Of a stretch of 64,000 nucleotides of DNA, positions 8,687 to 16,738 are shown one piece after another. Each line of letters begins with the position of its first letter. The first letter of the stretch is position 1. Position numbers and translations under genes: made by a program. The DNA comes from CAZCAC01 sp964496575 (GTDB lineage: Bacteria > Planctomycetota > UBA1135 > GCA-002686595): contig CAZCAC010000022.1 of the NCBI GenBank assembly GCA_964496575.1, forward strand, positions 20,612 through 84,611, written 5' to 3'. The notes beneath the pieces are model-generated. The model did no database searches and was not told where the DNA came from. It saw only the letters and a program-made list of their open reading frames with translations.

Positions 8687-10954
8687 ATGAAACGACGAAC
8701 ACATCTCGCGATACTAGCATTGATTCTAAGCACTCCGTTGCTGGAGGCCGGTCGGCAGGCCGACGACGAGGCGAACACGAAGATCCCGGTGCGGACCGCA
8801 GACGAGCTCCCTCGCCACGTCTACACGATCCCGGGCACGGCCAGCGAGCTGCTCGTTTCCGAGGAGGCGTTCGAGGAGCTGTTGACCGCGGTTCGACGCG
8901 ACGTCGAGGCCGATCTCGCCCGCTTCGACATCCGGAACGCGTCGACGGTGGCGAACCTCGAAGGCTTGCTGATGAACATCGACTTCCTGAGTGGCGATCA
9001 CCAGGCGGGGCTGGAGCGGGTCCGGCGGCTCCGCGCCGGCGAGACCGACGAGACGGATCGGTGGATGACGTTGCACTGGATCGAGCCCTACGTCCTCGTG
9101 CACCGCGAGGCGGGGACCGACGACGCGGCCTTCCGGACCCGCTTCCGCGATGCATTGCGCGAGTCCGTGCGGGCGATGCCGTGGGCGCTGGTCGGCGATC
9201 GGATCCTGGCCAGTCGCGTCGACGTCGCCACCTTCGGCGAGAACCAGCTGCGCGGCTACGTGCGCGCGCGCTTCGACCCGCTGGTGCCGGAGGGCGGCGA
9301 GCTCAGCGGGAAGATCGCCCGCCAGCTGGTCACCGCGCGCTTCCTGCAGCGAATCGCCTTTCCCCTCTCCGCCGATCGCTTCGAGGTGTACGGCGAGCTG
9401 CTCGCCGAGAACCCGATCGTCGAGGAGGACATCTGGGCCGAACGCGCCGTAGAGCTCGATCCCGAGGCGCACTACACCCCGGTGGTGGTCGCGATCTGGG
9501 ACACCGGGACCGATAAGGCGCTCTTCGCGGGGAGGCTCTACGTCAACGACGAGGAGGAGCTCGACGGCGAGGACGACGACGGGAACGGCTTCGTCGACGA
9601 TGTGCACGGGATCGCCTTCGACGAGGATTGCGCCCCGGACGTGGGGCTGCTCCATCCGCTCGAGGCGCTGCACCGCGACCCGGAGGAGGTTCGACGGCTC
9701 TGGCGCGGCTCGAAGCACCTGCGCGCTGGCCGCGTCACTCCCGAGGCGGAGGCCTACCGGCGCTTCCTCGCCGAGGTACCCCCTGACGAGTACGGCGCCT
9801 TCGGCGAGGACCTCTCGCTCTGGGGGATCTACGTGCACGGGACGCACGTCGCCGGGATCGCCGCCGAGGGCAATCCGTTCGTGCGCCTCCTGATCGCGCG
9901 CTACACCGCCGATCACACCGCCCGGCGGCGAACGCCGACGGTCGAGGGCGCGCGGCGTGACGCGGAGGCGTCGCGCGCGGCGATCCGGTACTTCCAGGAG
10001 GCTGGTGTACGCGTGGTCAACATGAGCTGGGGGGACACCCGCGCCTGGATCGAGGCATCGCTCGAGGAGAACGGCGTCGGCGAGAGCCCCGAGGAGCGCG
10101 CGCGCCTCGCGCGCGAGATCTTCGAGACGAGCCGCGACGCGCTGTACGAGGCGATGCGCGACGCACCGGAGATCCTCTTCGTGACCGCCTCCGGCAACTC
10201 CGACGACGGCAACGAGTTCGCCGAGCTGTACCCGGCCAGCTTCGAGCTGCCCAACCTCCTGGTGGTCGGAGGGGTCGACGGTGCGGGGCGGCCGGCGAGC
10301 TTCAGCAGCACGGGGAGGACGGTGCGGGTGCTCGCCCACGGGCACCGCGTCCCGAACCTCGTGCCCGGCGGCGAGCGGGTGCGCCTCTCGGGGAACTCGA
10401 TGTCCACCCCGGCGGCGGCGAACCTCGCGGCGAAGCTGCTGGCGGTCGATCCGACGCTGACGCCGGAGGAGGTGATCGCGCTGATCGTCGAGGGCGCGCT
10501 GGGCGTCGGGGGCGAGGAGGCGCGCCCGCTGCTCCACGAGCAGCGATCGCTCGCGCTGCTGCGCGAGGCCGGGCGGCGGCCGATCGACTGGTCGCTGAAG
10601 CACCACCAGCTCGAGCTCTCGCTGACCATCCGCGACCGCGCCGGCGAGGAGGGCACGACGATCCTCTGGGACGAGGAGACGCGGACGCACGTCGCCTTCC
10701 GGGGCGAGCCGACCTTCTCCGCCGACGGCCGGGCGATCGTCGCGCTACCCGAGGGTGGCTTCCTGGCGATCCGCTCCGACGAGACCACCGAGCGTCGCGA
10801 GCTCGACGTCACTCGCGGCCCGACCGGTGAGGTGCACTATTCCTGCTTCCGGGGCGGAGAGCCACACGAGCTCGACGAGGAAGCTCGCGCCTGGGTCGCC
10901 GAGGTGCTGCAGCGGCACTCGCCCTGCGTCCGGAAGGAGCGGGATCAGAAGTAG
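8687..10954 (+). CDS. Exported S8 subtilisin-like serine protease
   Basis: 755 residues with a signal peptide (residues 1-22). It starts at the ATG 80 bp after the sensor protease and probably shares its operon. About 240 residues of prodomain-like sequence come first. The triad is Asp272 (AIWDTGTD), His384 (HGTHVAG) and Ser571 (SGNSMSTPAAAN). The oxyanion region FVTASGNSDDGNEFAELYPAS is intact. A Ca-binding-like acidic insert (EDDDGNGFVDD) lies after the Asp. The C-terminal 80 residues (IVALPEGGFLAIRSDE, RRELDV, HELDEEARAWVAEVL) repeat the C-terminal module of the neighbouring BlaR1-like sensor. The protease is therefore probably functionally tied to the repressor/sensor pair, perhaps as its main output. 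Confidence 0.88.
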   Translation: MKRRTHLAILALILSTPLLEAGRQADDEANTKIPVRTADELPRHVYTIPGTASELLVSEEAFEELLTAVRRDVEADLARFDIRNASTVANLEGLLMNIDFLSGDHQAGLERVRRLRAGETDETDRWMTLHWIEPYVLVHREAGTDDAAFRTRFRDALRESVRAMPWALVGDRILASRVDVATFGENQLRGYVRARFDPLVPEGGELSGKIARQLVTARFLQRIAFPLSADRFEVYGELLAENPIVEEDIWAERAVELDPEAHYTPVVVAIWDTGTDKALFAGRLYVNDEEELDGEDDDGNGFVDDVHGIAFDEDCAPDVGLLHPLEALHRDPEEVRRLWRGSKHLRAGRVTPEAEAYRRFLAEVPPDEYGAFGEDLSLWGIYVHGTHVAGIAAEGNPFVRLLIARYTADHTARRRTPTVEGARRDAEASRAAIRYFQEAGVRVVNMSWGDTRAWIEASLEENGVGESPEERARLAREIFETSRDALYEAMRDAPEILFVTASGNSDDGNEFAELYPASFELPNLLVVGGVDGAGRPASFSSTGRTVRVLAHGHRVPNLVPGGERVRLSGNSMSTPAAANLAAKLLAVDPTLTPEEVIALIVEGALGVGGEEARPLLHEQRSLALLREAGRRPIDWSLKHHQLELSLTIRDRAGEEGTTILWDEETRTHVAFRGEPTFSADGRAIVALPEGGFLAIRSDETTERRELDVTRGPTGEVHYSCFRGGEPHELDEEARAWVAEVLQRHSPCVRKERDQK

Positions 10955-11043
10955 CCGATACGGACTCGCACGCTCGGTTGCCGTTTCCCCACCGTTGGTG
11001 TCACATAGGCCCATGCCCACAGCTCACACCGGGGAGATGAGCC

Positions 11044-11376
11044 ATGTGTGACTCGAACGAGAGTGCCAGCAGCTTCGACCGACTCAGTCCCTTCGAACGA
11101 ACCATCGCCGAACGAATCGCCGACTTCCGGTACTTCAGCCGGCGCGAGGGAGCTCTGACGACGCGCCATGGACTGGGGAATCCGGCTGCCATCGGCAGCC
11201 GGGGCCGGCAAAAGGCGATCCAGGGCTGCGCCGACGATCTCGAGAGAGACCTCATGGCAGAGCTCGCCGAGGAGTTGCGCGAGCGGGTCTCCGCGGAGAT
11301 CCGAGCCGTGGCGGACCGCCGCTTCGAGAAACAGCAGGCGCGCGAGGCGGAAATGGAGCGGGCGAGGGGCGACTGA
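11044..11376 (+). CDS. Small charged hypothetical protein
   Basis: 110 residues, ATG preceded by GGGGAGATGAG. It has no signal peptide or membrane segment. The second half is an acidic/basic helix rich in Glu, Arg and Ala (residues 60-108), likely coiled coil. I do not recognise a family. Codon usage resembles the neighbours, which supports a real gene. It stands alone between the subtilase gene and the REP/insertion-sequence remnants. Confidence 0.5.
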   Translation: MCDSNESASSFDRLSPFERTIAERIADFRYFSRREGALTTRHGLGNPAAIGSRGRQKAIQGCADDLERDLMAELAEELRERVSAEIRAVADRRFEKQQAREAEMERARGD

Positions 11377-11455
11377 CGCCGCCCGTCGCGAACGCCCATG
11401 TCCGCCTGGTGCGCCGCGAGCGGCGAGGTGCGCGACCAGGGCTGGAAGGGGCTCT

Positions 11456-11578
11456 CGATACCGTACCACGATACCGTACCAGGTTCGTTTTCACGCGGAA
11501 GCGATACCGTACCAGGTTCGTTTTCACGCACTTGCCGGGCCCTGGGAAGTGCACGAAAACGAACCTGGTACCGTATCT
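11456..11578. repeat. REP-like palindromic repeat cluster
   Basis: A partial unit (11456-11468) and two direct units (11469-11497, 11502-11529) share GATACCGTACCAGGTTCG followed by TTTTCACG. A fourth copy (11550-11578) is inverted. Units three and four plus the inner GCACTT/AAGTGC arms fold into one long hairpin of about 33 bp with three mismatches. The layout is that of REP/BIME elements. The cluster abuts the broken end of a transposase gene. Confidence 0.75.
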
Positions 11579-11871
11579 TCCGTCGTGTTGTAGGCGATGT
11601 TCATGACGTGGTCCGACTCCCAGTACGGCAGGTGTTTCTTCAGGAGTCTCAACCTCGCGTCGATCGCCGCAGGCAGCCCGATGCGCTTGGCGAGCAAATG
11701 GATGGCACCAATGCCCCCGACCTCGATTGCCCGTGCACGGGTCGCGACTTCGTAGTGGATTCCCGTCCCTGACATCATCGGAGACGGCTGATCCTCCCAG
11801 TTGATCGGCCGCAGCCTGTGAGCGATCCGGCGCTTGAGTTTCTTCGACTCGCCCTGTAGGTTGCTGTTCAC
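11579..11871 (-). pseudogene. IS1380-type transposase, N-terminal remnant
   Basis: About 95 codons from a GTG encode a basic start, then GTGIHYEVATRARA, GGIGAIHLLAKRIGLPAAID and LKKHLPYWESDHVMNIAYN. I recognise this string as the N-terminal part of IS1380-family DDE transposases. The homology stops at NIAYN, where intact enzymes continue for a further 350 or so residues. The frame then runs into the REP-like cluster. None of the catalytic DDE residues remain. An imperfect 16-bp inverted repeat (11870-11885 with 11931-11946, two mismatches) brackets the sequence just upstream of the start. No terminal repeat or target duplication was found. Confidence 0.75.
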
Positions 11872-11989
11872 TCGAATCGGCTCCTTTGTCGCGTCTGCAG
11901 GTTTGTTGGTATCCCCGCATACGCATCAGAAGGAGGCGGTTCGAGTCGTTTTCGCAGAAACGTCCATGCCGGTCACGCTTGGTTCAGGA

Positions 11990-14812
11990 CTAGAGAAGGC
12001 TCTCGGGGAGAGCGATCGGCAACGTCCCGCCGTCGTCGGTCTCCCGCACCTCGACGAGGAGCTCCCCCTCGACCGGAGTGGCGACCGAGCTCATCGCCAA
12101 CCCTCCCGAGGCCGGCCGGGTGATCGAGACGTGCAGGCGGTACTTCCCCGGCCGCGGAAAGACGACCTCCGCCGCGCCAGCGGTGACGAGGGAACCGGGC
12201 AAGGAGACCGAGTGCGTTCCCGCCGGCAAGCCGTCGACGACCTCGGCGATGGCCAGGGAGAGATGGGCGGTCCGATCCCCCTGCCGCAGCTTCGGCCGAT
12301 CCTCGGTGGTCAGGGTCACCCGGATCCCCGGCTCGAGGACGACCTCGCGGTCGTCGATCGTCCCCGGCAGGAGGATCGAACGATAGCCCGAGGCGTGAAC
12401 CAGGAGCTCGGTGCGCTCCGGCTTGCCGTAGCAGAGCTCGATCCTCCCCTCGTCAGCACGAGCCAGGCCGACGAACTTCCCGTCCTGGTACTCGCTGGCA
12501 TAGGCGAAGGGGACGATACGGCCGCCCCGGTCGACGACCCGCAGGCGGACCGAGTGCAGCTCGCCCCACGGATCGATGTCGTGCAACCTCGGGTCGACGG
12601 TCAGCTGCGAGCGGTTCACGATCACGTCCTTCACCTCGAGGAGCCGCTCGCCCCCGTGGTGGACGACGCAGGTGTAGTTGCCCGAATCCAGCCCCTCGGC
12701 GTGGAACGAACCGTCCTCCTCGTCGATCTGGAGCCAGCGGGAGTAGTCGGTCCCCGAGGGATTCTCGAGGCTGCTCTCCCAGACGGTGACGAACACCTCG
12801 TTCCAGCGCACCCCCTCGCGGGGCACGACATTCCCGCGAAACTCACCGCCGGGGACGAGCACGACCTCGATCTCCCTCTCCCCCACCCGCACGATCGCGG
12901 CCTCTCGGGGGATGAGCCTCTCCGACTCGATTTCGAGCTCCAGCTCGTCGGGAAACGGCCCGCCGAGATCGAAGCGGCCCGCGGGCCCCGTGCGATCCGC
13001 GGAGGTGTTCCTGGCGAAGATGTGCGGGGCGCTGACCTCGACCCCCTCCACGGGTTCGCCCGCCTCGTCGACGCAGAACCCGCCGATCTTTCCGCGGAGC
13101 GGGCGCAGTCGGAGCTCGCCGAGCTCGTTCACCCCGGGTCCGACGAGGATCGGCCGGGAGAGATCGGCGCGAGCCGTGCACGAGCCGAAGACGTACGACA
13201 AGAGGGTCGGCTGAACGCGAGTCTCCGTCTCGATCCCCTCCACGAGCTCGGCGGTGAAGCGCCCCTCCTCGTCGGTGACCAGCCCCGTTCCTTGCAGCTG
13301 TTCGTCGCTCTCATCGCGCAGGGTGAACTGCAGCTTCTTCCCGGCGAACGGCTCGCCGTCCAGGCCGACGATCCGTCCGGTCAGCCGGGGCTGCTCCGGC
13401 GCGACGACCTCGAGAACGAACCTCTCGCCCTCCACGACGGGGCCGGCCCCCGTGGCCTTCCAGCGCGCGCCGTCCTTGAGCACGACGACCGTAACCTCGA
13501 GCTCGAGCCCCAGGCCGATGCGCTCGAAGAGCAGTCGGCCGTCGACGAGCTCCCCCTCCAGCTCGGGCCAGCCCTTCCAGGCCATGCCCCGCTCGCTCAC
13601 CTTGACCCGCCCGCGGGCCAGAAGCGCGCGGCCCAGGGGATCCACGGTCCTGATCTCGAGCGGTGCGGTGGTCGAGAGGACCAGCTCCGGGTGCTCCTCG
13701 CCGATCCGCTCCCAGTCGACGGCGACCGATCGCCGCGAGCATCCCGGGATCCCGATCCGGGCGCTGAAGTCGGGCGCGAGATCGTTCTCGAAGTGCATGA
13801 GGCCCCGGTGGTCGCGGAAGACGACGAGACCGTCCGATCGGGTCTCCCTGGTGAGCAGCCGTCCGTGAGTGTCCGCCTCGGTCTTCCAGCGAAGGTCCAC
13901 CGGGACACCCGCGGCGGGGCGGCCCTCGCGATCGACCACGCGAACGGCGAAGCCCTCGTCCGCTTCCTCCTCCGCCGCCGCGGTCTCGCCGGGCAGCGCT
14001 TCCCGTCCGACCACCTCCCGCCCACCGGCGTGGGCAGGTGCCGGCGGGATCTCGGTCCTCGAGACCGGGAGCCCGCTCTCCCGGGATGTCTCGCCTCGCG
14101 GCAGGCCTTCGCCTCGACTCTCGAGGCCGTCTCCACTGAACAGCAGCGGCACGACCAAGAACCCGCCGATCGCGACCAGGGCGACCAGGGCGGCGAGAGT
14201 CGCACCGACGACTCCGAAGAGCGGCGACAGCAGCCCCGCCTCGACCGGCGGAGACTCGAGCATCGGCGCGAGCAGCACCGCCCACGCCTTGCGGTCACCC
14301 CCGAACTCCTCGTCCAGCCCTTCCCGCAGGAGCTGGTGCGCCCGGTGCAGCTGCGAGCGCACCGTCACCGGCTTGCGGCCGAGGCGCTCGGCGATGCGCG
14401 CCGGGGAGAGCTCCTGGTAGTAGCTGAGCAGCACGACGCTCCTGTAGGGCTCGGCGAGCGCGAGCACCGCGTCGACGACCAGCCGGTGCGCCTCGAGTCG
14501 CTCCTGGGTGGTCTCGACCGACTCCTCGCGTTCTCCGCGGGCGGCATCCCGCTCGCGCGCCCGCCGCCGAGCCTCGCGGCGATGCACGTCGCGCGCCGCG
14601 TTGCCGGTCACGCGCGCCAGCCAGCCTTTGACCGCCGCCCCCCGCGAGGGTGGCCGCCGCAGGGCCCGCAGCCAGGTCTCCTGGACGACGTCCTGGACCT
14701 GCGCCTCGCTGGAGAGGAGCTTCCGTGCGATCGCGCGGACGAAGGGTTCGTACTGCAGCAGGCTCTCCGCGGTGATCGGAGAGGCGGCGAAATCGGGAGT
14801 CGTGGGGTTCAT
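11990..14812 (-). CDS. Membrane-tethered ECF sigma factor with carboxypeptidase-regulatory-like domains
   Basis: 940 residues. Residues about 15-175 are a complete ECF sigma factor: sigma2 with VQDVVQETWLRALRRP and RVTGNAARDVHRRE, then sigma4 with YRSVVLLSYYQELSPARIAE and KPVTVRSQLHRAHQLL. One strong membrane helix follows (about 205-230, ALVALVAIGGFLVVPLLF). After it come roughly 700 residues of beta-sandwich repeats with the pattern V.D.EG.PVAGV (for example FAVRVVDREGRPAAGVPVDL and GKIGGFCVDEAGEPVEGVEV). Topology would put the sigma domain inside and the repeats outside. It may be held inactive at the membrane until released. Same architecture as the gene at 37701-40202, with little sequence identity in the repeats. 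Transcribed leftward after the RDD gene. Confidence 0.85.
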   Translation of the reverse strand: MNPTTPDFAASPITAESLLQYEPFVRAIARKLLSSEAQVQDVVQETWLRALRRPPSRGAAVKGWLARVTGNAARDVHRREARRRARERDAARGEREESVETTQERLEAHRLVVDAVLALAEPYRSVVLLSYYQELSPARIAERLGRKPVTVRSQLHRAHQLLREGLDEEFGGDRKAWAVLLAPMLESPPVEAGLLSPLFGVVGATLAALVALVAIGGFLVVPLLFSGDGLESRGEGLPRGETSRESGLPVSRTEIPPAPAHAGGREVVGREALPGETAAAEEEADEGFAVRVVDREGRPAAGVPVDLRWKTEADTHGRLLTRETRSDGLVVFRDHRGLMHFENDLAPDFSARIGIPGCSRRSVAVDWERIGEEHPELVLSTTAPLEIRTVDPLGRALLARGRVKVSERGMAWKGWPELEGELVDGRLLFERIGLGLELEVTVVVLKDGARWKATGAGPVVEGERFVLEVVAPEQPRLTGRIVGLDGEPFAGKKLQFTLRDESDEQLQGTGLVTDEEGRFTAELVEGIETETRVQPTLLSYVFGSCTARADLSRPILVGPGVNELGELRLRPLRGKIGGFCVDEAGEPVEGVEVSAPHIFARNTSADRTGPAGRFDLGGPFPDELELEIESERLIPREAAIVRVGEREIEVVLVPGGEFRGNVVPREGVRWNEVFVTVWESSLENPSGTDYSRWLQIDEEDGSFHAEGLDSGNYTCVVHHGGERLLEVKDVIVNRSQLTVDPRLHDIDPWGELHSVRLRVVDRGGRIVPFAYASEYQDGKFVGLARADEGRIELCYGKPERTELLVHASGYRSILLPGTIDDREVVLEPGIRVTLTTEDRPKLRQGDRTAHLSLAIAEVVDGLPAGTHSVSLPGSLVTAGAAEVVFPRPGKYRLHVSITRPASGGLAMSSVATPVEGELLVEVRETDDGGTLPIALPESLL

Positions 14813-14894
14813 GGGGTCTCCTGGGGGAAAAGCGTCGGGTTCACCAGACCCAGACGCCGCGCCCCCCCGAGCGTTGCACGGGCTCGGAAAACTC

Positions 14895-15671
14895 TCAGGC
14901 CTGCCGCGACTCCCGCGCGAACAGGTACAGCTCCTTCAGGCACAACCGCGTCTTGTCGGAGGCCTCGAAGCCGAGACGCACCGCGTAGTGATCGACCACC
15001 TCGCGGTAGAGGGCGTCGCGCAGCTTGCGCGGCATCTCGCGGCGCAGGATCGCATCCCGCAGGAAGGAGAGGTCCTCCTCGCCGAAGCGCGTCGCCATTC
15101 CCGGGGTCAGGGTGAGGTGCTTCTCGGGGCGTGCGCTCCAGCTCTCCTCCGGCCACGGCTCCTCGCGGGCGCCGGTGTCCACCTCGCAGACCACCATCGT
15201 CGAGGCGACCGCGTCCCCGAGCCGGCGGGCGCCGGGAGCCATCGCGATCAGGATCAGCCCCAGCGGCGCGGGCACCCACAGACCGGCGTCGACCAGCCAG
15301 AGCAGCCCGCGCAGGGTGTGCTGGATCGTCGAGGCGGGATTGCCGTCGCTGGAGACGACGTGGATCTTCATCGACCGCTTGCCGGGGGTCTGCCCGCCGA
15401 GGAGCAGCGGGCAGACGATGAAGAAGAGCGGCACGACCAGGAGGACGCCCCCGACCATGAGGCCCACGACGAAGCTGCTGATCTCCTCGATCACGGCCAG
15501 GTCGCCGGCCTGGAGAAAGGAGTTGATCAGGACGAAGAGCAGACCGAGGACGATGTAGCCGGCGATGACCAGCACCAGGTCGAGCAGGGCGGCGGCCAGG
15601 CGCGATCCGACGCCGGCGACCTCGGTGCGCAGCCGGATCCCCTCCGGCGTATCTACGATCAGGGTCGGCAC
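14895..15671 (-). CDS. RDD-family membrane protein
   Basis: 258 residues from a GTG (PTLIVDTPEGIRLRTEVAGVGSRL). The RDD core has the first Arg and Asp in GSRLAAALLDLVLV. It has four membrane segments and the second conserved region GGQTPGKRSMKIHVVSSDGNP, then PGARRLGDAVASTMVV. The soluble C-terminal 75 residues are helical. It is divergent from a SpoIIM-like gene 60 bp away. RDD and SpoIIM genes usually sit with MoxR, DUF58, DUF4350 and DUF4129 genes. Those are 42 kb away in this window. A role in envelope homeostasis is inferred only from that association. Confidence 0.85.
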   Translation of the reverse strand: MPTLIVDTPEGIRLRTEVAGVGSRLAAALLDLVLVIAGYIVLGLLFVLINSFLQAGDLAVIEEISSFVVGLMVGGVLLVVPLFFIVCPLLLGGQTPGKRSMKIHVVSSDGNPASTIQHTLRGLLWLVDAGLWVPAPLGLILIAMAPGARRLGDAVASTMVVCEVDTGAREEPWPEESWSARPEKHLTLTPGMATRFGEEDLSFLRDAILRREMPRKLRDALYREVVDHYAVRLGFEASDKTRLCLKELYLFARESRQA

Positions 15672-15730
15672 GGCAGCATGATGCCGATTCGCGTGGGCCG
15701 GGGGAGGGCGTTCTGGCAGAATCTCGACCC

Positions 15731-16738
15731 GTGGCGACCGAGAAGACAGACCGAACCCACCTGCGCCGGCTGCGCACCATCCTGACCAGCGCGCGAGGGC
15801 GCGGTCTGCGCGGGCTGAAGAAGGAGGAGCTGCTCGCGCTGCCGCGGCTGTACCGCTTCGCCTCGTCCCTCTACGCCCGCCTGGAGACGCGCGGCGACGA
15901 TCCCGGCACGCTCGAGGAGACGCGGCTGGTGGTCGCCCGCGCGCACGTCCTCCTCTACCGCGATATCGACAAGGGCACCGAGTCGCTGGCCGCCCGGCTC
16001 TACCGCATCTTCCTCGTCGACTCACCGAGAGCCGTTCGGGCGGAGTGGCGACTGCTCCTCTTGATGTTGCTCCTCTTCTACGGGCTGGCGCTCGTCTCCT
16101 ACGTCGCCGTGGCGAGCAACCTCGAGCTCGCCTTCACGCTGTTCGATGCCGACATGATCGCGCACGAGATCGAGCAGTTGCGCGATACCGCCGAGGGGGA
16201 GCCGTTCCGGGGCAACTTCAACTTCGGCTGGGAGGAGTCCCCCGGCTCGGCGGGCTGGCTGATGGCCCACAACATCGGCGTGTCGATCTTCTTCTTCGCC
16301 GTCGGCATGGTTCCCCCGCTCTTCCTCTGGGTGCTCTCCACCAACGGCCTGATGCTGGGCAGCTATCTCGGCGTCGCCTCGCACTGGGACCAGGCGGCGG
16401 AGATCTCGTCGATCCTGTGGTGCCACGGCGTGCTCGAACTCGAGGCGATCGTGCTGGCGGGGATGGCGGGGTTGATCCTGATCCGCGCCTGGATCGCCCC
16501 GGGGGTGTGGAGCCGCGCGCACGCGATGAGGCTGGAGAGCCGCCGCGCGCTGCTGGTGCTCGCCCCGGTCTTCCCGATGCTCGTCTGCGCCGGCCTGATC
16601 GAGGGCTTCGTCAGCCCCCACGCGCCGACCGTCATCCGGGTCGGCGTCGCCGTCCTGACGGGGACGCTACTGCTCTCGTGGTTCTTCTTCGCGGGGCGCT
16701 CCGGCGCCGAGCCGATCACGGCCCGAAGTCGACCCTGA
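15731..16738 (+). CDS. SpoIIM-like (DUF95) integral membrane protein
   Basis: 335 residues from GTG. A helical cytosolic N-terminus (residues 1-100) precedes six or so membrane helices. The family signature region is HNIGVSIFFFAVGMVPPLFLW followed by LSTNGLMLGSYLG and WCHGVLELEAIVLAGMAGLI, typical of stage II sporulation protein M relatives found in non-sporulating bacteria. It is divergently paired with the RDD gene. Its last 23 bp overlap the convergent secreted-protein gene. Confidence 0.87.
   Translation: MATEKTDRTHLRRLRTILTSARGRGLRGLKKEELLALPRLYRFASSLYARLETRGDDPGTLEETRLVVARAHVLLYRDIDKGTESLAARLYRIFLVDSPRAVRAEWRLLLLMLLLFYGLALVSYVAVASNLELAFTLFDADMIAHEIEQLRDTAEGEPFRGNFNFGWEESPGSAGWLMAHNIGVSIFFFAVGMVPPLFLWVLSTNGLMLGSYLGVASHWDQAAEISSILWCHGVLELEAIVLAGMAGLILIRAWIAPGVWSRAHAMRLESRRALLVLAPVFPMLVCAGLIEGFVSPHAPTVIRVGVAVLTGTLLLSWFFFAGRSGAEPITARSRP

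Noticed and set aside
11456..11529. Direct repeats resembling a small CRISPR array
   Set aside because: Spacers are absent or only a few bases, one copy is inverted, and no cas genes are present. REP-like is the better description.
11937..11947. GGTTCGAGTCG resembling a tRNA T-loop
   Set aside because: No cloverleaf can be built around it. It is part of the imperfect inverted repeat upstream of the transposase remnant.
11834..15115. Very long open frame antisense to the tethered sigma factor gene
   Set aside because: It mirrors the GC-rich codon structure of the real gene, has no recognisable domain, and its sequence is low-complexity Arg/Gly/Pro/Leu-rich.
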